Origin: Prochlorococcus marinus CUG1417
Lineage (GTDB): Bacteria; Cyanobacteriota; Cyanobacteriia; PCC-6307; Cyanobiaceae
Assembly (NCBI RefSeq): GCF_017695975.1
Contig: NZ_JAAORN010000002.1
Coordinates: 547,257 to 611,256, forward strand
Length of the DNA: 64,000 bases
Direction: 5' to 3'
Position 1 is the stretch's first letter. Every line of letters starts with the position of its first letter. Both the position numbers and the translations under genes were made by a program. This document shows positions 8,732 to 17,947 of this stretch, piece after piece. Below the pieces are notes generated by a model, which worked only from the letters and a program-made list of their open reading frames with translations, was not told the DNA's origin and searched no databases.

Positions 8732-10024
8732 CTAAGTAGATAAAGGAAGTAGAGAATCCTTTGAAATTAATTTTTCCTCTAATAATTCAGATAATAATCG
8801 AATTAATGCAATTTTGATGTGAGCTATGTGAGAACCACCTTGAACAAAAATATTGTAAGGATCTCTTAGAGGGGCATCAGCAGAAAATTCACTTGTACTA
8901 CCTTCAATAAAGGTGCCTCCTGCCATTAATAATTTTGAATCATATCCATCCATTGATGATGGGACAACATTCAGAAAAGAATCTACTGGTGAAGAATTTT
9001 GAAAAGATTGACAAACTTTTTGTACCAAATCAGGATTATTCAATCTTACTGACTGAATAAGATCAGATCTATAAGTAGCTGGCTCTGGTAAAACCTTGAA
9101 TCCCAAATTTTTAAAGACTGCTGCAACCATATCAGCACCTTTTAGTGATTCGTGAACAATTTGTGGTGCTAAAAACAAACCCTGCAAAATTAATCTTCCT
9201 AGTCCAAAATTTATTCCTCCAGAAGAACCAATGCCTGGTGAGGTTAATCTAGAGCATGCCATCTCAACCAACTCTGCATCTCCTGCAACGTAGCCACCAG
9301 TTGGAACGATTGTTCCTCCCAAATTTTTAATCAGAGATCCAGCAATTATATTTGCCCCTTTAGAAATTGGTTCACTATCTTCAACAAGCTCCCCATAACA
9401 GTTATCAACAAAACATATACAATTTGGATCAAGAGAATGAATAAAACTACAAATTTTCTCTATCTGATGATTCGTAAGAGACTTTCTCCAACTATATCCA
9501 CAACTTTTTTGTATAAATACTAATTTGCATGAATTTTCTTCAAAAGAATGAACAATTTTTTCTTCAAAAGTATCAAAATTATCGCAAATATTTATTTGCT
9601 TATATTCAATATCAAAATCTTTAAGTGAGCCTTTTCCTCCTCCCCTTATTCCTATGACTTCTTCTAAAGTGTCATATGGTTGTCCAGTAAGAGATAACAT
9701 TACATCTCCAGGTCGAAGAATTCCAAATAAGACAGAACTTATTGCATGCGTTCCACTTACAAATTGCATCCTCACAGCAGCCTTTTCAGCAAGAAACAAT
9801 CTTGCAAAAACCGCATCAATTTTTTCTCTAGATATATCATTATGACCACTACCAGAAGATTGATTGAAATGACTAGTAGAAACTTTTTCTTCCTTATAAA
9901 TTGTCAAAATATTTTCTAATTTCTGGAAAACCTGATTAGACCTTGCTTGGAAAACATTACTTAAACTCTCTTCGACAGAAAAAACAGCGTTTTCAGCCAA
10001 TTTTAAGTTATTGTCTAAAGTCAT
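8732..10024 (-). CDS. PLP-dependent lyase of the methionine gamma-lyase/aluminum-resistance family
   Basis: This 430-residue fold-type I PLP enzyme has AAVRMQFVSGTHAI near residue 83-96, Asp207 in CICFVDNCYGELVE for the pyridine nitrogen, and the PLP lysine Lys233 in AGSLIKNLGGTIVPTGGY. This pattern belongs to the family annotated as aluminum resistance protein or YnbB-like cystathionine/methionine gamma-lyase. The true substrate is not established; a C-S lyase acting on a sulfur amino acid is the usual guess. It sits between an HTH-like gene and gcvH (2-base gap), which hints at a link to glycine or one-carbon metabolism without proving it. Confidence 0.8.
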   Translation of the reverse strand: MTLDNNLKLAENAVFSVEESLSNVFQARSNQVFQKLENILTIYKEEKVSTSHFNQSSGSGHNDISREKIDAVFARLFLAEKAAVRMQFVSGTHAISSVLFGILRPGDVMLSLTGQPYDTLEEVIGIRGGGKGSLKDFDIEYKQINICDNFDTFEEKIVHSFEENSCKLVFIQKSCGYSWRKSLTNHQIEKICSFIHSLDPNCICFVDNCYGELVEDSEPISKGANIIAGSLIKNLGGTIVPTGGYVAGDAELVEMACSRLTSPGIGSSGGINFGLGRLILQGLFLAPQIVHESLKGADMVAAVFKNLGFKVLPEPATYRSDLIQSVRLNNPDLVQKVCQSFQNSSPVDSFLNVVPSSMDGYDSKLLMAGGTFIEGSTSEFSADAPLRDPYNIFVQGGSHIAHIKIALIRLLSELLEEKLISKDSLLPLST

Positions 10025-10042
10025 TTATTATGAAAATTCATC

Positions 10043-10741
10043 TTATTTTTGAGAAGCTAAATTTCTTAATTCTGCGAGGAAAGCATTAGGTCCTCTACCC
10101 TGAAAATAAGAAAGTTTTTTTGAAGCCTCATATAAATCAAGAAGTTCTCCATCTAATTCTTCTGCCGTATAATCTCTAATTCCTGCAATTACCTCAGCAA
10201 AACGTTCTCTACGGGCAGATTTATTAACAGCATAGGCTTCCATTACCTGCATTTTACATGATCTCCAAGCCTTATTCTGACAAAAATGCACTGAAAGAGC
10301 ATCACTTAAAGCAGAAGCTTCTTCATCTTCAATGTACCAGTCAAAAGATGAAGGTAGAGGTTTTAATCCTGAAAATATCTCGAATAACTCCCCGGCCGAC
10401 AATGGATTACCAGAATCATTTTGTAGGGGTAATGCAGACTCTTCCAAAGATTTCCATAACTCTGGGTAATCACTTTCAAAACGATCCCTGATATTTTCAA
10501 TACCTTGATCAAGAATCGTATTAACTTGAGCTAGAGCAAGAAAAACTTCAGGACCTGGCGAAGATAACTTCCCATTCCTGAGATTAGAAATTTGCGAATT
10601 ATGAACTTTACCTAAATCAAGAACTTCTGAAAGTAATGGTAATACTCTGTGAGACCAACCATTTCTTTCATGCCAGAGGTGTATCAAATGAGCCATAGCC
10701 CTTCGACCTCTAGATAATTTATCGCGATATCCGAGACTCAC
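10043..10741 (-). CDS. HTH-like conserved cyanobacterial protein (232 residues)
   Basis: I recognise no named family. The N-terminus has an XRE-type helix-turn-helix look: LLSEVLDLGKVHNSQISNL then RNGKLSSPGPEVFLALAQVN (about residues 36-74), like the recognition-helix pattern S-x-I-S-x-L-R-x-G. The rest is alpha-helical and rich in Glu, Leu and Ala. The start is GTG at 10741; the next in-frame ATG is residue 16 and would cut little of the fold. It leads the PLP-lyase, gcvH, gcvP run and is divergent from the desaturase across 75 bases. A DNA-binding regulator of this locus is plausible but inferred. Confidence 0.6.
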   Translation of the reverse strand: MSLGYRDKLSRGRRAMAHLIHLWHERNGWSHRVLPLLSEVLDLGKVHNSQISNLRNGKLSSPGPEVFLALAQVNTILDQGIENIRDRFESDYPELWKSLEESALPLQNDSGNPLSAGELFEIFSGLKPLPSSFDWYIEDEEASALSDALSVHFCQNKAWRSCKMQVMEAYAVNKSARRERFAEVIAGIRDYTAEELDGELLDLYEASKKLSYFQGRGPNAFLAELRNLASQK

Positions 10742-10753
10742 AGATAATTAAAC

Positions 10754-10776
10754 TTATCAATAGTATAGTATGATAA
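10754..10776. promoter_or_regulatory. Inverted repeat in the divergent promoter region, operator candidate
   Basis: TTATCA (10754-10759) and TGATAA (10771-10776) form an exact inverted repeat with an 11-base spacer. It lies in the 75-base gap shared by the HTH-like gene (minus) and the desaturase (plus). The spacer holds TAGTATAGTA, so a bound dimer would cover possible -10 elements. AT-rich sequence makes a 6-base inverted repeat fairly easy to find by chance. Confidence 0.3.
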
Positions 10777-10816
10777 TATTACATATCGGTAATTTTGAAA
10801 ATAGTATTTCAATATC

Positions 10817-11755
10817 ATGAATTCAGTAATTTTCCAAGAAACAGCAAAATTAAAAAAACCTGTTCCAGCTGAAAAAGTTATAGAACTCTCAGAGAAATTA
10901 CTAGAACCTTCCAGTCATTCAAAAAGATATCCTCCAAGACTACATAAAACGTGGGGAACAATAGTTTTTATGATTGCAATTCATATTCTTTCTCTTGTCG
11001 CTATACAACCAAAATTCTGGAGTCTCCCTGCAGTCACTTCATTATTATTTTTTTACTGGGTAACTGCTTGTTTAGGAGTTACCCTTGGATATCACAGATT
11101 GTTATCACACAGATCGTTCATTGTACCAAGATGGTTAGAAAGATTTTTTGCTACCTGTGGAGCCATAAGTTGCCAGCATGGACCAATAGATTGGGTAGGT
11201 TTACATAGACATCACCACTCTTTTTCAGACACTGAAGTAGATCATCACAATAGTAAAAAAGGGTTTTGGTGGAGTCATATGGGTTGGATGTTTAAAGACG
11301 TAGAAGCACTAAAAGCTGTTCCAAAACTAAGTGCTGATTTAATCAAGGATCCATATTATAGATTTTTAAATAAATATTTTTTATTCTTACAAATTCCTAT
11401 TGGGCTTTCATTATACGCAATAGGTCAAAAATTAGGAGTTGGAGGATGGGCTCTAGTCCTTTGGGGAATTCCATTAAGGCTTGTGGTTGTTTATCACGTA
11501 ACATGGCTAGTCAACTCCGCGACACATTGTTGGGGTAAAGCACCTTTTGAAAGCGGTGATTCATCTAAAAACAATGCATGGGTTGCTGCATTAACATTTG
11601 GAGAAGGTTGGCATAATAACCATCATGCATTTCCCAATTCGGCAAAACAAGGATTATTTAAAGGACAGATAGACATAACATGGGAACATATTAAGATTCT
11701 TGCGAAATTTGGTTTTGCAAAAAAAGTAAAGTTACCCTCCAGGTCGTATTATTAA
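10817..11755 (+). CDS. Fatty-acid desaturase, delta-9 acyl-lipid type (DesC-like)
   Basis: The 312-residue membrane di-iron desaturase has the three histidine boxes: HRLLSH (93-98), HRHHH (130-134) and HNNHH (266-270). Hydrophobic segments lie around residues 48-85 and 186-230. Box spacing and the [12 protein letters not shown] context match the acyl-CoA/delta-9 acyl-lipid group, which puts the first double bond in membrane fatty acids using ferredoxin electrons. Regiospecificity is inferred from family resemblance only. It is divergent from the HTH-like gene and ends 20 bases before rplI. Confidence 0.85.
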   Translation: MNSVIFQETAKLKKPVPAEKVIELSEKLLEPSSHSKRYPPRLHKTWGTIVFMIAIHILSLVAIQPKFWSLPAVTSLLFFYWVTACLGVTLGYHRLLSHRSFIVPRWLERFFATCGAISCQHGPIDWVGLHRHHHSFSDTEVDHHNSKKGFWWSHMGWMFKDVEALKAVPKLSADLIKDPYYRFLNKYFLFLQIPIGLSLYAIGQKLGVGGWALVLWGIPLRLVVVYHVTWLVNSATHCWGKAPFESGDSSKNNAWVAALTFGEGWHNNHHAFPNSAKQGLFKGQIDITWEHIKILAKFGFAKKVKLPSRSYY

Positions 11756-11775
11756 CTATATTGTTCAATATTTTC

Positions 11776-12231
11776 ATGGCTAAAAGAGTACAAGTCGCAT
11801 TAACTGAATCAATCGCATCACTAGGTAAAGAAGGAGATCTAGTTGATGTAGCACCAGGATACGCAAGAAATTTTCTATTACCTTATGGCAAGGCAATGAA
11901 TGTAACACCAGCAGTACTTAAACAAATTGAAAGGAAAAAAGAAAAAGAAAAAATCGCTGCTGATAAATTAAAGCAAGAAGCTTTAGATTTCCAAACTGCA
12001 TTATCTACAATAGGAAGGTTCACTATCAAAAAACAGGTTGGAGAAGATGGAGTCCTTTTTGGAACGGTTACCAATGGGGATGTTGCCGAAGCGATAGAAG
12101 CGGCAACTAAAAAAGAAATTGATAGGAGAAACATCACAGTTCCTGATATTCATAATTTAGGTTCCTTTACTGCAAAAATAAAATTACATCCAGAAGTAAA
12201 TGCAGAAGTAAATATTGAAGTAACAAGTTAA
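11776..12231 (+). CDS. rplI: 50S ribosomal protein L9
   Basis: I start this 151-residue L9 at ATG 11776 ([11 protein letters not shown]). An upstream in-frame TTG at 11761 would add only five residues not found in the family. The N-terminal domain contains [18 protein letters not shown], the L9 signature. It is followed by the long connecting helix ([22 protein letters not shown]) and the C-terminal domain ([16 protein letters not shown]). L9 bridges to the neighbouring ribosome and influences frame maintenance. Its neighbour dnaB follows after 58 bases; the rplI-dnaB pairing is common in bacteria. Confidence 0.96.
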   Translation: MAKRVQVALTESIASLGKEGDLVDVAPGYARNFLLPYGKAMNVTPAVLKQIERKKEKEKIAADKLKQEALDFQTALSTIGRFTIKKQVGEDGVLFGTVTNGDVAEAIEAATKKEIDRRNITVPDIHNLGSFTAKIKLHPEVNAEVNIEVTS

Positions 12232-12289
12232 TTAATTTGTTGCAATATTTTGAAAAGTAGCCAGAGTATATATCTAAGCAATTAAAGAT

Positions 12290-13672
12290 ATGGTTTCAGT
12301 ACCTTTTCCAAATAATGGGCAAAATAAAAATTTTAAAAAGGATTTTAATAGTGAAAACTCTGGATTAGTACCTCCTCAAAACGTTCAAGCAGAGGAAGCT
12401 GTTCTTGGGGGCATACTTCTTGATCCAGATGCGATCGGAAGAATTGCAGACTTAATTAAACCTGAAGCTTTTTATATAAATGCCCATCAAGAGATTTATA
12501 GAACAGCATTAATGTTGCATACCCAGGGTAAACCAACTGATTTAACGTCAATGAGTGCTTGGTTAGCAGATAATGGATCACTAGAAAAAATTGGAGGAAA
12601 CAGCAAACTGGTAGAACTAGTTGAAAATGTTTCCTCTACAGCCTCCATAGAACAAGTTGCTAATTTAATTAACGATAAATTCATGAGAAGGCAACTTATC
12701 AGATCTGGGAATGAAGTGGTTCAACTAGGTTTTGATCAAACTCAAGATACTAATGAAGTTCTAGATAAAGCAGAGCAAAAAATATTTGAAATCAGCCAAG
12801 AAAAACCTTCAAAAGGCCTGACTCAAGCAGCTGAAATCCTTACAAGTACTTTCAATGAAATAGAGTCAAGATCATTAGGTACTTCAGTAGCTGGTATACC
12901 AGTAAATTTCTATGACCTTGATGCGATGACTCAAGGTTTTCAAAGAAGTGATTTAATAATTGTTGCTGGAAGACCTTCAATGGGTAAAACTTCAATAGTT
13001 CTTAATCTGGCAAAAAATGTTGCACAATCGCAAGATTTACCTGTGTGTGTTTTTAGCCTTGAAATGAGTAAAGAACAATTGACATATAGATTGCTCTCTA
13101 TGGAAGTTGGAATCGAGAGTGGCAGGCTAAGAACAGGCAGATTACAGCAAGATGAATGGCCATTGCTCGGAGAAGGTATCAATTCATTAGGTCAATTACC
13201 AATTTTTATAGATGACAAGCCTAACTTAAGTGTTTTAGAGATGAGATCTCTCTGCAGAAGATTAATAGCTGAACAAAAAAAAGAACTTGGATTAATTGTG
13301 ATTGATTACCTCCAGTTAATGGAAGGATCAACCCCTGATAACAGAGTGCAAGAACTTTCACGAATAACAAGAGGTCTTAAAAGCATGGCCAGAGAATTAA
13401 AAGTACCAGTAGTAGCTTTATCTCAGCTTAGTAGAGGAGTAGAATCTAGAACAAATAAAAGGCCAATGTTAAGCGATTTAAGAGAATCGGGATCTATTGA
13501 ACAAGACGCAGATTTAGTATTAATGATTTATAGAGACGAATACTATAATCCAGAGACTGAAGATAGAGGAATTACAGAAATCATTGTCACTAAACATAGA
13601 AATGGACCCGTAGGAACTGTTAAATTATTATTTGAACCTCAATTTACGAGATTTAGGAATTTAGCTAATTAA
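12290..13672 (+). CDS. dnaB: Replicative DNA helicase DnaB
   Basis: The 460-residue protein has the N-terminal primase-interacting domain (PPQNVQAEEAVLGGILLD, 28-45) and a RecA-fold helicase domain. Walker A is GRPSMGKTS (227-235). Walker B is LIVIDYLQLM, followed by ELSRITRGLKSMARELKVP and the arginine-finger region SDLRESGSIEQDADLV. It unwinds DNA at the fork as a hexamer. Some cyanobacterial DnaB proteins carry inteins, but this one is continuous and of normal length. It is followed 12 bases later by mnmG. Confidence 0.98.
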   Translation: MVSVPFPNNGQNKNFKKDFNSENSGLVPPQNVQAEEAVLGGILLDPDAIGRIADLIKPEAFYINAHQEIYRTALMLHTQGKPTDLTSMSAWLADNGSLEKIGGNSKLVELVENVSSTASIEQVANLINDKFMRRQLIRSGNEVVQLGFDQTQDTNEVLDKAEQKIFEISQEKPSKGLTQAAEILTSTFNEIESRSLGTSVAGIPVNFYDLDAMTQGFQRSDLIIVAGRPSMGKTSIVLNLAKNVAQSQDLPVCVFSLEMSKEQLTYRLLSMEVGIESGRLRTGRLQQDEWPLLGEGINSLGQLPIFIDDKPNLSVLEMRSLCRRLIAEQKKELGLIVIDYLQLMEGSTPDNRVQELSRITRGLKSMARELKVPVVALSQLSRGVESRTNKRPMLSDLRESGSIEQDADLVLMIYRDEYYNPETEDRGITEIIVTKHRNGPVGTVKLLFEPQFTRFRNLAN

Positions 13673-13684
13673 ATCGATCCTAAA

Positions 13685-15652
13685 ATGCAAGATCATCACT
13701 CAACAAATGAATCTTTTGATGTCATCGTTATTGGTGGAGGTCATGCAGGATGCGAAGCCGCTATAACAACAGCAAAATTAGGATTTTCTACAGCCTTATT
13801 TACAATCAATTTAGATAGGATTGCCTGGCAACCATGCAACCCTGCTGTTGGCGGCCCGGCAAAAAGTCAGTTGGTACATGAAGTTGATGCATTAGGTGGA
13901 ATTATTGGTAAATTAGCTGATAAGACAGCTATACAAAAAAGAATATTAAATGCGAGTAGAGGTCCTGCTGTATGGGCATTAAGAGCTCAGACAGATAAAA
14001 GAGAATACTCAAAAAAGATGATAGAAATACTACAAAATACAGATAATTTATCATTAAAAGAAGCAATGATTACTGAACTAGATATCGGAAAAACTGAAGA
14101 AATTGGATTAAACTCAAAAAAAATCGTCAAAAAAAGAATAAAGGGTGTAAAGACTTTCTTTGGTAGTTATTATTCAGCAAGATCAGTAATCATTACAGCT
14201 GGTACGTTCTTAGAAGGAAGAATATGGATAGGAAATAAATCAATGTCAGCTGGTAGATCGGGCGAACAAGCAGCAAAAGGTCTCACTCAAAATTTGCACG
14301 AAATTGGTATCAAAACAGAACGTTTAAAAACAGGGACTCCAGCAAGAGTTGATAAAAGAAGTATCGTTTTTGATGAATTAGATATTCAACCAAGTACTGC
14401 AGCAGATAAATATTTTTCGTTTGATCCAGATATCAAAAATAATATGCCCCAAGTTAGTTGTCATATCACTAGAACAACTCCCAAAACACATCAACTAATT
14501 CGAGACAATTTACATTTAACTCCCATTTACGGCGGTTTTATTGATAGTAAGGGGCCAAGATATTGTCCATCAATTGAAGATAAAATCGTTAAATTTGCTG
14601 ATAAAGAATCACATCAAATTTTCTTAGAACCAGAAGGAATTAATACCCCTGAAATATATGTTCAAGGATTCTCTACAGGTTTACCTGAAAATATTCAATT
14701 AGAACTTCTAAGAACCTTACCTGGATTAAATGAATGTAAAATGTTGCGACCAGCTTATGCTGTCGAGTATGACTATATACCTGCAACACAACTCCAAACA
14801 TCACTCGAAACCAAAGAAATTGAATATTTATTTAGCGCTGGACAAATTAATGGAACTACTGGTTATGAAGAAGCAGCAGCACAAGGATTAGTAGCCGGAG
14901 TCAATGCGACAAGAAGACTAAACAAAAAAGATCCAATAATCTTCTCTAGAGAAAGCAGCTATATAGGCACAATGATCAATGATTTAATTACCAAAGATCT
15001 CAAAGAACCATATAGAGTTCTTACTAGTAGGAGTGAATACAGGTTGACCCTTAGAGGAGATAATGCAGATAGACGATTAACCCCACTAGGTTATGAAATA
15101 GGGCTAATTGATGACAAAAGATGGTCGGTCTATCAAGAAAAAATGAAACTCCTTGAAGAAGAGAAATTAAGATTAAAAAACACTCGTTTAAAAAACACGG
15201 ATGAAATATCAGAAAAACTAGAATTAGCCACGGGATCAAAAATCAAAGGCTCAACAACTTTGAAAGAACTCTTAAAAAGACCAAACTTTCATTATTCAGA
15301 TTTAATTAAATATAATTTGGCTGAAAAAAATATAGATTCTTCAATACAAGAAGGTGTTGAAATAGATATTAAATACGAGGGTTATCTTAAAAGACAAAAA
15401 AACAACATTGAACAAATAAATCGTCAAAGCTATAAATCTCTGCCTGAAGAAATAAATTATGAAAAGATAGATACATTATCTTTAGAAGCTAGAGAAAATT
15501 TGAATAAGATAAAGCCAAAAAATTTTGGTGATGCTTCAAAAATTCCGGGGGTTAGCAAAGCTGATTTAACTGCTTTACTTGTTTGGCTAAAAATAAGAGA
15601 GATAAAAAAAGATAAGACAAATATTTTTGCCGAAAAAAAGTTATCATCTTAA
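13685..15652 (+). CDS. mnmG: tRNA uridine-5-carboxymethylaminomethyl modification enzyme MnmG (GidA)
   Basis: This 655-residue FAD protein has the dinucleotide site [14 protein letters not shown] (13-26). The family signatures [17 protein letters not shown] and [17 protein letters not shown] follow, and the C-terminal helical domain contains [16 protein letters not shown]. With MnmE it installs the cmnm5 group at the wobble uridine of several tRNAs using glycine and methylene-folate, another use of the one-carbon pool in this window. It lies 12 bases after dnaB. Its frame-compatible 3' neighbour is a chorismate-lyase homologue 81 bases on. Confidence 0.97.
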   Translation: MQDHHSTNESFDVIVIGGGHAGCEAAITTAKLGFSTALFTINLDRIAWQPCNPAVGGPAKSQLVHEVDALGGIIGKLADKTAIQKRILNASRGPAVWALRAQTDKREYSKKMIEILQNTDNLSLKEAMITELDIGKTEEIGLNSKKIVKKRIKGVKTFFGSYYSARSVIITAGTFLEGRIWIGNKSMSAGRSGEQAAKGLTQNLHEIGIKTERLKTGTPARVDKRSIVFDELDIQPSTAADKYFSFDPDIKNNMPQVSCHITRTTPKTHQLIRDNLHLTPIYGGFIDSKGPRYCPSIEDKIVKFADKESHQIFLEPEGINTPEIYVQGFSTGLPENIQLELLRTLPGLNECKMLRPAYAVEYDYIPATQLQTSLETKEIEYLFSAGQINGTTGYEEAAAQGLVAGVNATRRLNKKDPIIFSRESSYIGTMINDLITKDLKEPYRVLTSRSEYRLTLRGDNADRRLTPLGYEIGLIDDKRWSVYQEKMKLLEEEKLRLKNTRLKNTDEISEKLELATGSKIKGSTTLKELLKRPNFHYSDLIKYNLAEKNIDSSIQEGVEIDIKYEGYLKRQKNNIEQINRQSYKSLPEEINYEKIDTLSLEARENLNKIKPKNFGDASKIPGVSKADLTALLVWLKIREIKKDKTNIFAEKKLSS

Positions 15653-15733
15653 AAGCACTACGTCAGAGCACTGAATAATAAACTTTTTAACTCTCCAAAA
15701 ATTTTATGGGAAGAAAAAGCCTCTATTTTTTTA

Positions 15734-16276
15734 GTGAAGAATTCACTACCAAAAATATCTGGTCCATGGAAATTAATGCTGCTTGGGGATGGAAGTCCAA
15801 CTAGACATCTGCAGCTTTTAACTAATCAAGAGACAAAAATTAAATTAATTTCAATGCAATTAGATCCTCTATCCACTCAAGAAGGTCCTACAGAATTGAA
15901 TCAGTTAAATGGCCCTTTAATTAGAAGACAAGTATGGATCAAAAGTAATAATAAAAACCTAGCATGGGCAGAAAGTTGGTGGAATGCAGATCAAGTGAGT
16001 GAAAATTTAAAAGCCAAAGAAGAGCCAATTTGGAAGAATTTGACACAAGACAGATCAGAATTATTTAGAGAAGTTGATCGTATTTCACTTGTCAATGCAA
16101 AATGGTTAGAAGATCAATTTTGCTTTAAAGGTCCATTCTGGTCAAGAAATTACAGATTTTTTCGGGACAAAAAACCGTTAACAATTATAAGGGAAGTTTT
16201 CAATCCAAATTTAGAAAATTTACTGGGGTATTCAGGAATTAAAGAATTTACCAAACTATACTCTTCTTCTTCTTGA
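15734..16276 (+). CDS. Chorismate lyase homologue (UbiC/DUF98-like, plastoquinone pathway)
   Basis: This 180-residue protein resembles the cyanobacterial chorismate pyruvate-lyases that supply 4-hydroxybenzoate for plastoquinone. It has WKLMLLGDGSPTRHLQLLT near residue 12-30, GPLIRRQVWI (60s) and a C-terminal REVFNP. Lack of other domains and the length fit. The GTG at 15734 is the best visible start; the frame is open further upstream into the end of mnmG but offers no ATG. An out-of-frame ATG at 15706 is ignored. Its last 21 bases overlap the convergent gene at 16256. The assignment rests on pattern memory. Confidence 0.75.
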   Translation: MKNSLPKISGPWKLMLLGDGSPTRHLQLLTNQETKIKLISMQLDPLSTQEGPTELNQLNGPLIRRQVWIKSNNKNLAWAESWWNADQVSENLKAKEEPIWKNLTQDRSELFREVDRISLVNAKWLEDQFCFKGPFWSRNYRFFRDKKPLTIIREVFNPNLENLLGYSGIKEFTKLYSSSS

Positions 16277-16819
16277 TCTTGGAAGATTTCTTAATTTTGA
16301 TTGAACTTGTTGGATTGATTGATCTCTAGAAGTATTATTCTCATTTTCTGAAGCTCTTTGCCATCTTTCAACTTTGAAATCCATTTCATCTGGCCAATCT
16401 TCGTCCTTACTCTCTTTCACATAAGGTAATTTTTTTTGCTCATTTGTCTGTAAATTTTTTGGTTGCCTTAAAGATATTGCTTCTAAAGGTCTTTTTGAAT
16501 GCTGTGTAGTAGATTCATAAGAATTTGATTCTCTGGAAAATGTCTTAATATCGCTTTGATCATCATAAAAATTATCATCATTCCAATCATCATTTTCTTC
16601 ATCAAAAAATAAATCCACTTTTTCAGATACCCATCTTCCTACTTTTTTAACACTCTTACTTGTTATACCTTGAAAATCTGAGTTCTTTCTTTTACCAGGC
16701 CTAGCACCAGATACTCCATCAACGAATTGTCTTCCAGTTTCAAAAATTTTATCAACTTGTTTATCAACAATATTTCTATCAAAACTATTTCTAAGATTTC
16801 TAATTCTCCTTGAATCCAT
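16256..16819 (-). CDS. Hypothetical protein with acidic low-complexity centre (187 residues)
   Basis: I do not recognise the family. The N-terminus is basic (MDSRRIRNLRNSFDRN) and continues SGARPGKRKNSDFQGITSK and VGRWVSEKVDLFF. The centre is strongly acidic (DEENDDWNDDNFYDDQSD, about 74-91). The tail is disordered and ends in a basic NLPRSRRRRV. There is no signal peptide or membrane span. Such charge segregation suggests a disordered binding protein, perhaps for RNA or a ribosome-linked partner, but this is a guess. Its 3' end overlaps chorismate lyase by 21 bases in the convergent sense. Confidence 0.6.
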   Translation of the reverse strand: MDSRRIRNLRNSFDRNIVDKQVDKIFETGRQFVDGVSGARPGKRKNSDFQGITSKSVKKVGRWVSEKVDLFFDEENDDWNDDNFYDDQSDIKTFSRESNSYESTTQHSKRPLEAISLRQPKNLQTNEQKKLPYVKESKDEDWPDEMDFKVERWQRASENENNTSRDQSIQQVQSKLRNLPRSRRRRV

Positions 16820-16903
16820 AAATTATTGTTCTTTTTAAAATATAAATTACATTAAAAAAATAAATAATTCCAAAGATAGAAACAAAAACACATCTAATTA
16901 TTT

Positions 16904-17431
16904 CTAATCAAACAAAATTAAACACTTTTTATTCCAAGATCCATTAAAGAAATTTACACAACATTTTTTACAGGCTATATTCTGTATTCTTTTTCTATAA
17001 AAAAATTTCTCACCACAATTTTGACAAGTTCCTATATATTTTAATTCTCTCCTTTCTATAGGAAATGAGTGCCTAACAGCAATTTGAAAATTCTTCTCTT
17101 TTGAATTAATTTCATGCATCTTTTCTAAGAAATTTGGACCATGTATCTCATTTTTCATTAATATCCTATCTACCCATGCATGAATCATTTCATGACATAA
17201 AGTACTGTTTATTGCACTAGTGGATAATTTACTCAAGATAGGTTTTGATAAGATAATTTCAGAATCTATAAAACCATTAATACGTTTTCTTTTATAAAAA
17301 CCAGCAGTAGTTTTTAATCTATTATCACTCCATCTAACTTTTACTAAAGGGTGATTATTAACCGTTAAAGAATTTTCAAAATATTGGCTATTAAATCTAT
17401 GAAATAAGGGTAAGAGGGGAATTACAGGCAT
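16904..17431 (-). CDS. SprT-like zinc metalloprotease-fold protein
   Basis: The 175-residue protein has the SprT arrangement: HEMIH at 80-84 (zincin motif) in LCHEMIHAWVDRI, a third ligand candidate His97 in IHGPNF, and a C-terminal zinc ribbon with Cys136/Cys139 and Cys154/Cys157. Spartan-type homologues cut DNA-protein crosslinks. Bacterial SprT members are largely uncharacterised, so the role is inferred. All catalytic residues are present. It is divergent from the membrane-anchored gene at 17517 across 85 bases. Confidence 0.82.
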   Translation of the reverse strand: MPVIPLLPLFHRFNSQYFENSLTVNNHPLVKVRWSDNRLKTTAGFYKRKRINGFIDSEIILSKPILSKLSTSAINSTLCHEMIHAWVDRILMKNEIHGPNFLEKMHEINSKEKNFQIAVRHSFPIERRELKYIGTCQNCGEKFFYRKRIQNIACKKCCVNFFNGSWNKKCLILFD

Positions 17432-17516
17432 TATGGATTAAAATTAGTATTATTTTGACAAAAAAAGCCATCAAAAACGATTTCTTTTCTTAAAGTAATA
17501 AAAAACACAAATTAAC

Positions 17517-17936
17517 ATGGATGCAACACTAGTCAAAGATATCGGAATTAAAGCATTATTAGTTGGCGGAGCTGTATTAGTTTCTTTTTGGACTTTTAAT
17601 GCAGTCAAATTAGTTATAAGTGCCAGAGGAATTAATCCATTAGTAAGAAAGTTTTTCGATCAAATAGCTGCTGGCAGAATTGATGCAGCTTATGGTTTAA
17701 CTACAAAAACTTATAAAACTCACGTAAAGCGACAAGACTTTCTTAAATTTTTAGCTAGTTTAAACCTCAATAAATACAGAAATCTAAAATCAGGAAGACC
17801 TAGAGTCCAAGAAGATCAAATCATAATAACTTTGAATTTAAAATCAGAAGACAAACAAGATGAGCTCCCATTAGATTTTACTTTTGCAAAAACTAACAAT
17901 GATTGGAAAATAGACAGAATAGCTAAAGTTAATTAA
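17517..17936 (+). CDS. Membrane-anchored conserved hypothetical with NTF2-like C-terminus (139 residues)
   Basis: The N-terminal helix (ALLVGGAVLVSFWTF, about 13-27) is a single anchor. The soluble part, VRKFFDQIAAGRIDAAYGLTT through RPRVQEDQIIITLNL and FTFAKTNNDWKIDRI, looks like a small cone-shaped NTF2/DUF4864-type domain. Such domains are often lipoprotein-like or periplasmic and bind small hydrophobic ligands. No catalytic residues are apparent and I do not assign a function. It precedes the DNA ligase by 11 bases and is likely co-transcribed with it. Confidence 0.6.
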   Translation: MDATLVKDIGIKALLVGGAVLVSFWTFNAVKLVISARGINPLVRKFFDQIAAGRIDAAYGLTTKTYKTHVKRQDFLKFLASLNLNKYRNLKSGRPRVQEDQIIITLNLKSEDKQDELPLDFTFAKTNNDWKIDRIAKVN

Positions 17937-17947
17937 TAATTCTTGTG

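Noticed and set aside
12290..13672. Intein in DnaB
   Set aside because: The helicase motifs are continuous at normal spacing and the length is 460 residues.
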